A stretch of 62,057 nt of DNA. Source: a virus. Shown here one piece after another: positions 43,761 through 52,273 of the stretch (position 1 is the stretch's first letter; the number at the start of each line of letters is the position of its first letter). Location: positions 1 to 62,057 of the IMG/VR virus record IMGVR_UViG_3300011113_000163. One strand, written 5' to 3'. The notes beneath the pieces were generated by a model that was given only the letters and a program-made list of their open reading frames with translations, ran no database searches and was not told the DNA's origin. Both the position numbers and the translations under genes were made by a program.

Positions 43761-46700
43761 TGTCAGTTAATATTAACACGACTAACAATATTGTTAGTGT
43801 ACAAACAGACAATAATAGTGTTATTGTAACAAATAACAATACAGGAACTACAGTTAACGTGTCCCGGCCGATTGCTTCTGTCGTAACCGTTAGTTCTCCC
43901 GGACCGCAAGGCGCAGTAGGGCCGCAAGGTATCCAAGGAGAGACAGGGCCACCAACTCCGTTTACCAATATTGGTAGTGGAGTCTATTCGACAACATCTA
44001 GTATTCAAATATCAGGATCGTTTTTAGTATCGGGTTCGAGTACGTTTACTAATATAGGACCTGCCATATTTTCTGGCAGTGTTACAATATCCGATTCATT
44101 AACGGTTAACGGCTTTAACGTAATAACATCAAATCAAACCAGTTCATTAACATCGTTAAGTGCTAGTTATGCAAATACATCTAGTTATGCATATTATGCA
44201 GAAACGGGATTAACTTCAAGTTATGCTACAACTGCAGGAACTGCTAATGCCGTAACACAACTTAATCAAAACGTAGTTATTACAGGTAATTTAAATGTAT
44301 TTGGGACAGCGTCATATAATTACGTAACTGCATCACAATTGGATGTTGGTACGAGTTATATATCCGTTAACATTGCCGAGCCAGGTGAAAGATTTGGTGG
44401 ATTAAAAGTATATGACTCCGGGTCATTGTCTCACCAAGCAACTGCTAGTTTATCATGGGACTCGCAAAACAATCATTGGATCTACCAAAATGCTTCAGGT
44501 AGTACATATTCAGGCGGCATGCTTATCTCCGGACCGAGAAATACAGGTGCAATAGGTAATGAACAAGGTACTACTAACAATGCCTTGATGAAAGGACAGG
44601 GCGGAGACCATATTACTTCATCAGGTATATTTGAAGATGCAAGTGGTAATGTCACAATTGGAGCGTCGGGGACAGGCTTTTATTGGGACAACACGAATAG
44701 TAGGTTGGGGATTGGTACAGGTTCGCCTGCAACAACTTTGCAAATAGCAGGAACAACTACAACGCAAAATATACTTGTTCAAACAGGCGCAACTTATGAC
44801 ATAGGAGTTAATGCAACGCGTTTCAGAGATGGTTGGTTTAGTAGAAATGTTCAATGTGGTTCAGTTTGGACAGCTAACATAGCAATTGCTGGAACTAATT
44901 TAACATTTTACAACAACTTGGTTGCTGTTCTTGGTACTTTATTTAGCACAGGAAATTTACTTCTTTCAACAGGAACACAAACCGACGCAGGTTATAGATT
45001 AGCTATAAACTCATCAGGCTCATTATCCGGCTCCTTATATATTACTGGGTCTAGTAACCAAACTTTACTAAGAATAGACTCACCAGCATCATCAAGCATA
45101 CTATTTGTAAGTGGAAGTGGTAATGTTGGTATTGGAACAAGTACACCTTCTTTTAGATTAGATGTTGTAGGAAATGACGCAAGAATAAACACATTAACTG
45201 TTGGTCTTGGTGGTGGGCAACAATCAACTAACACCGCTATTGGAGTAAATGCGTTAAGTGTAAACACAACAGGTGTTGGAAATGTTGCTATTGGTATAAA
45301 TTCTTTGCTTGCAAATACCACTGGAAATTCAAATATCAGTATTGGTCAAGCAACATTATCGACAAATATAGGTGGGGTTCAAAATACCGCTGTTGGAAGT
45401 AGCACTTTGCAAAATATAAGTGCTGGAAGTGGAAATACTTCTTTTGGCTTTTACAACTTAAATGGTTTAACTTCTGGAAACCAAAATATAACAATGGGTG
45501 CTTTTTCAGGTAGATTTTTATCTGACGGAACAACTGTTTTGACAACAATGAATAACTCAGTGTTATTAGGTTATCAAACTTATCCACTTGGGAACGCACA
45601 AACTAATCAAATAGTAATAGGACACAATGCAACTGGATTAGGAAGTAATAGTGCTGTATTAGGTAATGATAGTATTACTCGCACTGCACTTAAAGGTAAT
45701 ATCAGTATAGGGACAACTGGTTCTATATCATCTAGACTACATGTACAAGGTTCAGGCACAACATCAGCTACAACAGCATTACGAGTAGAAAACACTAATG
45801 CTAGTGCAAGTTTAGTAGTACTAGATAATGGATATGTTGGTATAGGAACAAGCTCAGCACAATACCAGTTAGACGTATATGGCACTTACCACCAATACCA
45901 AGCTCAAGGAGGAATAGCTAGATATGATATAAGTTCGGCTAATGCTAACCAAAACAGAGGTGTATGGGATTTTTATACAAATGCAGCTGTTGCCCCTGAC
46001 TTTTTTGGTAGATTTGGATTTAAATTTGAAGGTGGTACTGCAGATTCTTTCAAACAATTTCAAGTACATGTAGCTGATTCTACAACTCCTAAGTTTGTTG
46101 TAGATGGGTCTGGAAGAACGGGGATAGGAACCATAGCACCATCTGCAAAACTTCATGTTAGTGGTTCAACCTCAGAAGCTTTGCTAATAGCAAGCTCATC
46201 AGCTGGACCTGCTTTATATGTAAGTGGAAGTGGTAATGTTGGTATAGGAACAAGTACGCCTGCATATACATTAGATGTAAATGGAACTGCAAGATTTGTA
46301 AGTGACATAAGAAGTACAACAGGAGTTTATATTGGAACAACCGCAACTTTTGCAGGAGTATTCCCTACAGGAACAGCAGGAAGGGAAACGATGAATATAA
46401 GAGGGGGTTTATTTCCAACAGATGTAGGTAGTGATGTCATTATAAGTAATGCTCAAGGCGATGTAGCAAATACTACTTCAAATAGAACTTTATTAAGTCT
46501 TTCAAGAGGATTTAACCCAACAAGTGGAGGTGGAATATATAATGTAATACAAATAAATCCAACTATTAACCAAACTGGAGGAGCAAGTGGAGCAAGTCGC
46601 GGTTTATATATCAACCCAACACTCACCTCAGCATTTGATTTTAGAGCAATAGACAGCACTAATGGTCGTGTAGTAATCGCAGATACAGCTACAGTAACAG

Positions 46701-47584
46701 GCTCTAATGCTACTTCATTACTTGATTTATCTCAAACTTGGAATACTAGTGGTCAACCAATAGCAATTAAGTTAAATATCACCGATACAACAAGTGCTGC
46801 TCTTTCTGATTTAATGAGTTTACAAGTCGGAGGTTCACCACGATTTAGAATATTAAAATCAGGTTATTTTGTTCATAATACAGGCGGTGAGATAAACGGT
46901 ACTTTAATAGTAGGGTCTAACGCGACAGCAACTGCTAGATTACAAGTCAGAGGATCAGGTGCAACAAACGCTACAACAACATTCTTACTCCAAAACAGTT
47001 CTCCAACAAACTTACTATCTGTTTTAGACAATGGTCAAGTATCATTTACTTCACCTACAATGTCACTTGCAGCATCACAATCTGCATTTAGCATAGCTCC
47101 TATTATATCTGCTTCTAACGTTGTTGGAGGACAATACTATGGCGTAAACATCGCACCTACATTCTTCCAAACAACAGGATCACAAACAGAAACAGCATTC
47201 CGAGTAGCAGCAACATATAATCAGACGTCCGCAGTTGCTACGGGCGGGACTAACATAATAGCTGACTTTGGATCAACAAGTGCTGGTAGTCAATTAACAG
47301 TAACAGATGTAACATCAGGAAGCATTTACATGGTAAATGATGTATCTGGTATTCCAATTATAGAGGCTACAAGTAACTGGGATGTTAACATATACGACTT
47401 CCCGAACAAGATATTTGAAAAAACAGGTTCACAAGTAAACATCTATGGAACATTGAGAGTGAGTGGTAGCTTTATATTGCCACTATCTCAATCAGCGACC
47501 CCACAATTAGGAAGTGCTTACTGGAGCGGATCATTGTTATTTATTTATAATGGGACTCGTTACATGAGTGCAAGTTTTGCTTAA
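43760..47584 (+). CDS. Mosaic tail fibre with collagen-like and YadA-like repeats
   Basis: A 1274-residue fibre. A 45-residue beta N terminus is followed by a short collagen-like stretch (GPQGAVGPQGIQGETGPP, about residues 48-66), then Ser/Thr-rich shaft repeats. Several GIGT-x-(S/T)P-x(3)-L units follow (for example NVGIGTSTP near 455 and 828). Residues about 490-600 resemble trimeric-autotransporter head repeats (NTAVGSSTL, NTSFGFYNL, NNSVLLGYQ). No C-terminal S74 chaperone domain is seen. From about 44.7 to 47.1 kb arginine is almost always AGA and the text lacks the TACG/CGT-rich style of other phage genes, which suggests that this part was acquired. It is coupled to the small gene upstream and followed by three LamG genes. 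Confidence 0.75.
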   Translation: MSVNINTTNNIVSVQTDNNSVIVTNNNTGTTVNVSRPIASVVTVSSPGPQGAVGPQGIQGETGPPTPFTNIGSGVYSTTSSIQISGSFLVSGSSTFTNIGPAIFSGSVTISDSLTVNGFNVITSNQTSSLTSLSASYANTSSYAYYAETGLTSSYATTAGTANAVTQLNQNVVITGNLNVFGTASYNYVTASQLDVGTSYISVNIAEPGERFGGLKVYDSGSLSHQATASLSWDSQNNHWIYQNASGSTYSGGMLISGPRNTGAIGNEQGTTNNALMKGQGGDHITSSGIFEDASGNVTIGASGTGFYWDNTNSRLGIGTGSPATTLQIAGTTTTQNILVQTGATYDIGVNATRFRDGWFSRNVQCGSVWTANIAIAGTNLTFYNNLVAVLGTLFSTGNLLLSTGTQTDAGYRLAINSSGSLSGSLYITGSSNQTLLRIDSPASSSILFVSGSGNVGIGTSTPSFRLDVVGNDARINTLTVGLGGGQQSTNTAIGVNALSVNTTGVGNVAIGINSLLANTTGNSNISIGQATLSTNIGGVQNTAVGSSTLQNISAGSGNTSFGFYNLNGLTSGNQNITMGAFSGRFLSDGTTVLTTMNNSVLLGYQTYPLGNAQTNQIVIGHNATGLGSNSAVLGNDSITRTALKGNISIGTTGSISSRLHVQGSGTTSATTALRVENTNASASLVVLDNGYVGIGTSSAQYQLDVYGTYHQYQAQGGIARYDISSANANQNRGVWDFYTNAAVAPDFFGRFGFKFEGGTADSFKQFQVHVADSTTPKFVVDGSGRTGIGTIAPSAKLHVSGSTSEALLIASSSAGPALYVSGSGNVGIGTSTPAYTLDVNGTARFVSDIRSTTGVYIGTTATFAGVFPTGTAGRETMNIRGGLFPTDVGSDVIISNAQGDVANTTSNRTLLSLSRGFNPTSGGGIYNVIQINPTINQTGGASGASRGLYINPTLTSAFDFRAIDSTNGRVVIADTATVTGSNATSLLDLSQTWNTSGQPIAIKLNITDTTSAALSDLMSLQVGGSPRFRILKSGYFVHNTGGEINGTLIVGSNATATARLQVRGSGATNATTTFLLQNSSPTNLLSVLDNGQVSFTSPTMSLAASQSAFSIAPIISASNVVGGQYYGVNIAPTFFQTTGSQTETAFRVAATYNQTSAVATGGTNIIADFGSTSAGSQLTVTDVTSGSIYMVNDVSGIPIIEATSNWDVNIYDFPNKIFEKTGSQVNIYGTLRVSGSFILPLSQSATPQLGSAYWSGSLLFIYNGTRYMSASFA
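45107..45147 (+). repeat. Fibre DNA repeat, copy 1
   Basis: A 41-base repeat coding VSGSGNVGIGTSTP, with two mismatches to the copy at 46220-46260. It could allow recombination within the fibre gene. Confidence 0.7.
46220..46260 (+). repeat. Fibre DNA repeat, copy 2
   Basis: Second copy of the 41-base GNVGIGTSTP-coding repeat, 1113 bases after the first and in the same frame. Confidence 0.7.
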
Positions 47585-47586
47585 TT

Positions 47587-48321
47587 ATGGCTATATACAA
47601 AAATACACCTCCAATAGTTACTAATGGATTAATCTTTTATTTGGACGCTTCAAATGCTAGATCGTACGTTAGTGGTAGTACTGTTGCTTACTCATTAATA
47701 CCAAGTGCATCTTTCTCACGTGCTATAAGTTGTTCTTTATTTGGAGGAGTAGGATATAATACATCTAATTTAGGTAGCTTTGTATTTGATGGAACAAACG
47801 ACCAACTACTATTAGAAAATACGCCAGTACAATCTACAGGCATTCAACTTGGTACAAGCAACGCACCATGGATGGTTAATGTGTGGTTAAAAACAAGTGC
47901 AGCTGGAGATGGATTACTTGGTACCTTTCCTGTATTAACAAACAGATCTGGAGGCCCAGTGTATGGTGCTATGGGTATAGGCCCAGCAGGCGTATTAAAA
48001 TATTCTCACTATAGTGGAAGTTGGCTAACTGAATCAGGTAGTAGGTCTATCAATAACAACCAATGGCATATGGCTACTTGGGTAAATAAAGATAATAACA
48101 CATTAGACATGTATGTAGATGGGACTTTTGATCGCACAGTCTCCTCTTCTATTGTAGGCGGCGGAAACATAAACCCAGTAGATGTAATAGCAGGTAGTTG
48201 GGCAGGTACTTATTTAAATGCCTCAATAGCATCAGTTGCAATTTACAAAAGAAGTAGTTTATTTACAGCACAAGAAATCCTTCAAAACTACAACGCAACA
48301 AAAGGGAGATTTGGCTTATGA
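47587..48321 (+). CDS. LamG adhesin-like protein 1 of 3
   Basis: A 244-residue protein that is nearly all one LamG/concanavalin-like domain. It contains the opening TPPIVTNGLIFYLDASNARS, FVFDGTNDQLLLE, a Trp-rich core (NNQWHMATWVNKD) and the closing ILQNYNATKGRFGL. It is the first of three tandem paralogues that share the opening and closing segments but differ in the middle, where ligand-binding loops lie. It starts two bases after the fibre stop. A role as interchangeable fibre tip or accessory adhesin is inferred. Confidence 0.75.
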   Translation: MAIYKNTPPIVTNGLIFYLDASNARSYVSGSTVAYSLIPSASFSRAISCSLFGGVGYNTSNLGSFVFDGTNDQLLLENTPVQSTGIQLGTSNAPWMVNVWLKTSAAGDGLLGTFPVLTNRSGGPVYGAMGIGPAGVLKYSHYSGSWLTESGSRSINNNQWHMATWVNKDNNTLDMYVDGTFDRTVSSSIVGGGNINPVDVIAGSWAGTYLNASIASVAIYKRSSLFTAQEILQNYNATKGRFGL

Positions 48322-48965
48322 TATACGGAACGCCTACAATAGTAACAAATGGATTAGTATTAAATTTAGATGCTGCTAATACTAAATCATATGTAAGTGG
48401 AAGTACTAACTGGTTTAGTTTAGGTAATCCATCTTTAAGTGGTAGTTTAATAAATGGACCTGCATTTAATAATACAAACGGAGGTTATATAGTTTTTGAC
48501 GGAGTAAATGATTATGTACCTATAGCATCTCTCCCTGCCTTAGGAACCAATCATTCATTAAGTTTTTGGATGAGAATAATATCAATTACAGCAGCTGAGA
48601 CACAAATCTTTATGCCTGCCGGCGATGTTGCTTCTATATCAATAACCAATTCTAGGATTGGTAGTTGGAATGGTACGACTTATAGACAAAGTTCAACAAC
48701 AATGCCAACCGGAGTTTGGTTTAATTTTGTAATGACGTGTAACGGTAGTACAACAATATTCTATCTTAACGGTAATGTAGATTTAATATCAGCCACTACC
48801 GGAAACTTCCAAGCAGGTACTGGGTATTTATGTAGTGTAGGACCAGCTATTGCAAGATACTTAAACGCTAATATTGGCAATGTCGCATTTTACGATAGAG
48901 CACTCTCCCAACAAGAAATAACACAAAACTACAACGCACTCAAATCACGATACGGATTATCATAA
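48318..48965 (+). CDS. LamG adhesin-like protein 2 of 3
   Basis: A 215-residue LamG-type domain, paralogous to its neighbours. It shares TIVTNGLVLNLDAANTKSYV at the start, YIVFDGVNDYVPI, a SLSFWMRI strand, GVWFNFVMTCNG and the closing ITQNYNALKSRYGLS. It overlaps the preceding gene by four bases (ATGA). The shared ends with diverged middles fit duplication followed by selection on binding loops. Confidence 0.75.
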   Translation: MIYGTPTIVTNGLVLNLDAANTKSYVSGSTNWFSLGNPSLSGSLINGPAFNNTNGGYIVFDGVNDYVPIASLPALGTNHSLSFWMRIISITAAETQIFMPAGDVASISITNSRIGSWNGTTYRQSSTTMPTGVWFNFVMTCNGSTTIFYLNGNVDLISATTGNFQAGTGYLCSVGPAIARYLNANIGNVAFYDRALSQQEITQNYNALKSRYGLS

Positions 48966-48966
48966 T

Positions 48967-49662
48967 ATGGCAGTAAACACAAGAAATAGTATTGTTACAA
49001 ATGGATTGGTATTAGCATTAGATGCTGGTAACACTAAAAGTTATGTTAGTGGATCTGCTACTATAACTAATTTAATTAACCCTAATATTAATGGAACTTG
49101 GATAAATGGTATTCCAGACCTACAACAAGGAAAATTAATTATAGCATCTTCTGCAAATTACCTCAACTCTATACCCGGGATATCACAATCTGCATTCCCT
49201 CAAGCTAGTGGTTCCGTATCAATATGGGTTAATGCATTATATGGACTTAGTAGTGTTGGTGGTAAAGGTTATTTTGATAGCTATGACCTCAGCAGAAATC
49301 ATATCTTTATACGTAGTATAAGTGGCACTAATCAGATAGCTCTACAAATATCAGGAGCATCATTATATAATGACGTTTATAATTTACCCTCCCACCAACC
49401 TAATACATGGTATAATTATGTAGTTACTTACATAACTGGTACTAATAGGAATTTTAAAGTATATTCTAATGGAGTATTATTAGCAGATAGTACACCTGTA
49501 TCTGCTAGCTGGGCGCCTGATGGCCAGTATGTAGGGTATGGATTTACTAATAACACTATGAGTGGTTCATATGGACCTCTTTTAATATATAATAAAGTCC
49601 TCTCTCAACAAGAAGTACTTCAAAACTACAACGCTACAAAAACTAGATTTGGATTGACCTAA
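48967..49662 (+). CDS. LamG adhesin-like protein 3 of 3
   Basis: A 231-residue third paralogue with the same opening (SIVTNGLVLALDAGNTKSYV) and ending (VLQNYNATKTRFGLT). The VFDG-x-ND motif of the other two is missing. In its place lies a different segment (LIIASSANYLNSIPGIS), so its ligand site probably differs. It is separated by one base from the second copy and followed by a late element before the neck genes. Confidence 0.75.
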   Translation: MAVNTRNSIVTNGLVLALDAGNTKSYVSGSATITNLINPNINGTWINGIPDLQQGKLIIASSANYLNSIPGISQSAFPQASGSVSIWVNALYGLSSVGGKGYFDSYDLSRNHIFIRSISGTNQIALQISGASLYNDVYNLPSHQPNTWYNYVVTYITGTNRNFKVYSNGVLLADSTPVSASWAPDGQYVGYGFTNNTMSGSYGPLLIYNKVLSQQEVLQNYNATKTRFGLT

Positions 49663-49663
49663 C

Positions 49664-49672
49664 ATATTTATA
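49664..49672 (+). promoter_or_regulatory. Late element copy
   Basis: ACATATTTATATGAAAAG, directly after the third LamG gene and 14 bases before the gp13 ATG. Confidence 0.6.
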
Positions 49673-49686
49673 TGAAAAGGTAAAGT

Positions 49687-50862
49687 ATGTCAGTTAAAAT
49701 TCCTATATGGCCTGGTTCTAGTTCGTTTTATCCCGGACAAACTCCGTTCGGATTATATGACAATGACTATGACTTTCAACTTGAAGCAGACCAAATTGCA
49801 AAATGGTGTGCACAACGTTTAGGTTATCCGTTAAGCGAAATAGAATTACAAGACATACATTTTTATACATGTTTTGAAGAAGCTATATCAGAGTATGGTG
49901 CACAACTAAATGCTTATAACATACGTGATAACATGTTAAACTTGCAAGGAGCAAGTACTTCAAGTAATTTAACTGGTCAAAACATTTCTGCGGGATTAGG
50001 CGGAGTTGTAGCATTGGCAGAAGAGTATGGCGTTGAATCTGGTACTAAAGGCAATGTTACTTGGTATACTGGTAGTATTACAATGACACGTAACAAACAA
50101 ATTTACGATTTAACAGATCCTAACATTGTAAGTTTAGAATCGGGAACGGCTGGACAAACTGAAATTGAAATCAAACGTATTTATCATGAACCACCGCCGG
50201 CATTGGTACGTTTCTTTGATCCATTTATAGGATCAGGTGTAGGTACTCAACAAATGTTAGATGCATTTGGATTTGGTAGTTTTTCGCCCGGCGTATCGTT
50301 TATGATGATGCCTATCTATGCTGATATATTACGTTTGCAAGCAATTGAATTTAACGACTTAGTACGTCGTTCTGCATATTCCTTTGAAATACATAACAAC
50401 CGTATACGTATATTTCCTATACCAGATGGTAATGCATTTAACAAAATATACTTTGAATACATTAAAAAATCAGATCGTAGCAATCCTTTAAAGACAGGTA
50501 ACGGACATAGTACCGGTACTATATCAGATTTTTCAAATGTACCATATGACAATGTTATTTATGGCAATGTTAATAGTGTTGGAAGGCAATGGATACGTAG
50601 ATATGCATTGGCATTGGCAAAGGAAATGTTAGGTTGGGTACGTAGTAAGTATTCTTCTATTCCAATACCAAATGCTGAAATTACATTGAACGGCGGAGAT
50701 TTGATAAGCTCTGCTCAAACAGAAAAAGATGGCTTACTTCAAGAATTGAAAGATATTTTAGATACAATGTCTAGACAATCACAATTAGAACGCAAGCAGG
50801 CAGAAGCAACGGCATTGCAAGGACAAATGAATTTCATACCGCTTAAAATTTATATAGGATAA
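49687..50862 (+). CDS. 13: Neck protein gp13-like
   Basis: A 391-residue protein opening a block of three genes whose order and sizes fit T4 13-14-15. T4 gp13 (309 residues) closes the filled head and forms the neck that receives the tail. Visible features are a Tyr/Phe-rich N terminus (SSFYPGQTPFGLYDNDYDF), a helical QIAKWCAQRLGYPLSEIEL segment and a C-terminal helix with KDILDTMSRQSQLERKQAEA. Assignment rests on order, size and resemblance to neck proteins of marine T4-like phages rather than on a catalytic motif. Confidence 0.75.
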   Translation: MSVKIPIWPGSSSFYPGQTPFGLYDNDYDFQLEADQIAKWCAQRLGYPLSEIELQDIHFYTCFEEAISEYGAQLNAYNIRDNMLNLQGASTSSNLTGQNISAGLGGVVALAEEYGVESGTKGNVTWYTGSITMTRNKQIYDLTDPNIVSLESGTAGQTEIEIKRIYHEPPPALVRFFDPFIGSGVGTQQMLDAFGFGSFSPGVSFMMMPIYADILRLQAIEFNDLVRRSAYSFEIHNNRIRIFPIPDGNAFNKIYFEYIKKSDRSNPLKTGNGHSTGTISDFSNVPYDNVIYGNVNSVGRQWIRRYALALAKEMLGWVRSKYSSIPIPNAEITLNGGDLISSAQTEKDGLLQELKDILDTMSRQSQLERKQAEATALQGQMNFIPLKIYIG

Positions 50863-50866
50863 TATA

Positions 50867-51400
50867 ATGGCATTGTTTGGTAGCGATAGAGACATGAGTT
50901 TATTTCGTTCTGTTAACAGGGAACTAATAAATCGTTACATAGATACAGAAGTTGTTTTATATAAACTTGCGCTAGCAAACACTGACATAAACATTTACGG
51001 AGAGTCTGATCGTAAAACATATTATCAGCCTGTTCGTATGAATGCATTAGTAACACGCGATGCGACAGCAGCTGTAGATGACGGCTATGGTATTGATAAA
51101 AATCGTAGTGCTACATTTGCATTTTTAAAGCCTGATTTAATTGATAAAAATCTTATGATTGAGATAGGCGACATTATTTATTGGGATATGGAATATTATG
51201 AAGTTGATAATGAGGCGCAGAGCCAAGAACATATTGCGGGCCGTAATGAATATACAGATATAGCCGCCGGCGAACGTGGAATATTTGGTATGGATCTATC
51301 CGTTATTATTGAAGCACATATAACAAGAATCAACGGATTAAATATAATAGAAACAAGATCTGGCACATCAGTTGTTAGTTCTAAACCTAGGAACTTGTAA
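50867..51400 (+). CDS. 14: Neck protein gp14-like
   Basis: A 177-residue protein between the gp13-like and gp15-like genes, matching gp14 of T4 in order though shorter (T4: 256). gp14 joins gp13 in the head-tail connector. A beta-barrel-type segment (IEIGDIIYWDMEYYEVDN) and NEYTDIAAGERGIFGMD are the clearest stretches. The stop overlaps the next start (TAATG). The gene begins four bases after gp13. Confidence 0.75.
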   Translation: MALFGSDRDMSLFRSVNRELINRYIDTEVVLYKLALANTDINIYGESDRKTYYQPVRMNALVTRDATAAVDDGYGIDKNRSATFAFLKPDLIDKNLMIEIGDIIYWDMEYYEVDNEAQSQEHIAGRNEYTDIAAGERGIFGMDLSVIIEAHITRINGLNIIETRSGTSVVSSKPRNL

Positions 51401-52236
51401 TGGCTAAACCAGAATTAAAAAGAACGTATAGTACATTTACAGATAATATCAAGCTTAGTCGTGCCGATGAAATACGTCGTGATAATGATGTTATTAGGAC
51501 GCCTAAGTGTACTATCTACGATGTAGACTATGCAATTATATCATATCTACGTGATGTCATTCAACCGCAAGTTGTAGAGCATGAAAAGATAATAGATGTT
51601 CCTATAAAATATGCTAGCGGGGAAAAATGGTCATCTGTTCGTGCACGTGGATACATGTTAGATCAATCGGGTAAATTAATGACGCCGGTTATTGCCGTAC
51701 GCCGTAATAGTATTACAGAACGAGATACATTAAAAAAATTAGATGTAAACTGGAATCCGGTTAGTACAAATGATTATGCACGTAATACATTAACATTTCA
51801 AAGTAAGTATACACGTAAAAACCAATATGACCGATTTTCGGTTACACAGAATACTAGACCTTCACGTGAATTGTATGTATCATCTATACCAGAGTATATT
51901 GATGTATCATATGAATTAGCAATATGGACACAGTATAACGAACAGATGAATAGTGTTATTGAACAAATTATGCCAACCGGAGGATTTGCCTGGGGTACAA
52001 CATGGAAGTTTGTAACACAGATACAAGATTATACGTTCGAACAAAGTAACGGACCGGGTGAGGAACGTATTGTAAGAGCCACATTGCCGATCAATGTAAA
52101 AGCGACATTAATAATGCCATACGAATTACATCGATCTAGCATGGTTAAACAGTTTTCAGTTAAACGTATTACATTTGGTAGTGAGACTGAAAGCTTTAAT
52201 GTTAATGTCACAGATCCACCACCGAACGGATATTGA
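51400..52236 (+). CDS. 15: Tail completion / sheath stabiliser gp15
   Basis: A 278-residue protein, close to T4 gp15 (272), the hexameric ring that caps sheath and tube and receives the head. Family-like stretches are the KCTIYDVDYAIISYLRDVI region and a long segment with ELYVSSIPEYIDVSYELAIW followed by TQYNEQMNSVIEQI, where gp15 proteins are best conserved. It is coupled to gp14 by one base. The end is followed by a late element and the third fibre locus. Confidence 0.85.
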   Translation: MAKPELKRTYSTFTDNIKLSRADEIRRDNDVIRTPKCTIYDVDYAIISYLRDVIQPQVVEHEKIIDVPIKYASGEKWSSVRARGYMLDQSGKLMTPVIAVRRNSITERDTLKKLDVNWNPVSTNDYARNTLTFQSKYTRKNQYDRFSVTQNTRPSRELYVSSIPEYIDVSYELAIWTQYNEQMNSVIEQIMPTGGFAWGTTWKFVTQIQDYTFEQSNGPGEERIVRATLPINVKATLIMPYELHRSSMVKQFSVKRITFGSETESFNVNVTDPPPNGY

Positions 52237-52239
52237 TAC

Positions 52240-52248
52240 ATATTTATA
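52240..52248 (+). promoter_or_regulatory. Late element copy
   Basis: ACATATTTATATAAAACT, ending 25 bases before the ATG of the 973-residue fibre protein. Confidence 0.6.
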
Positions 52249-52273
52249 TAAAACTTTATAACTGGATTAAAAT

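Noticed and set aside
43760-49662. Fibre/LamG locus considered as a diversity-generating retroelement target
   Set aside because: No reverse transcriptase, template repeat or adenine-biased variable region is visible in the window.
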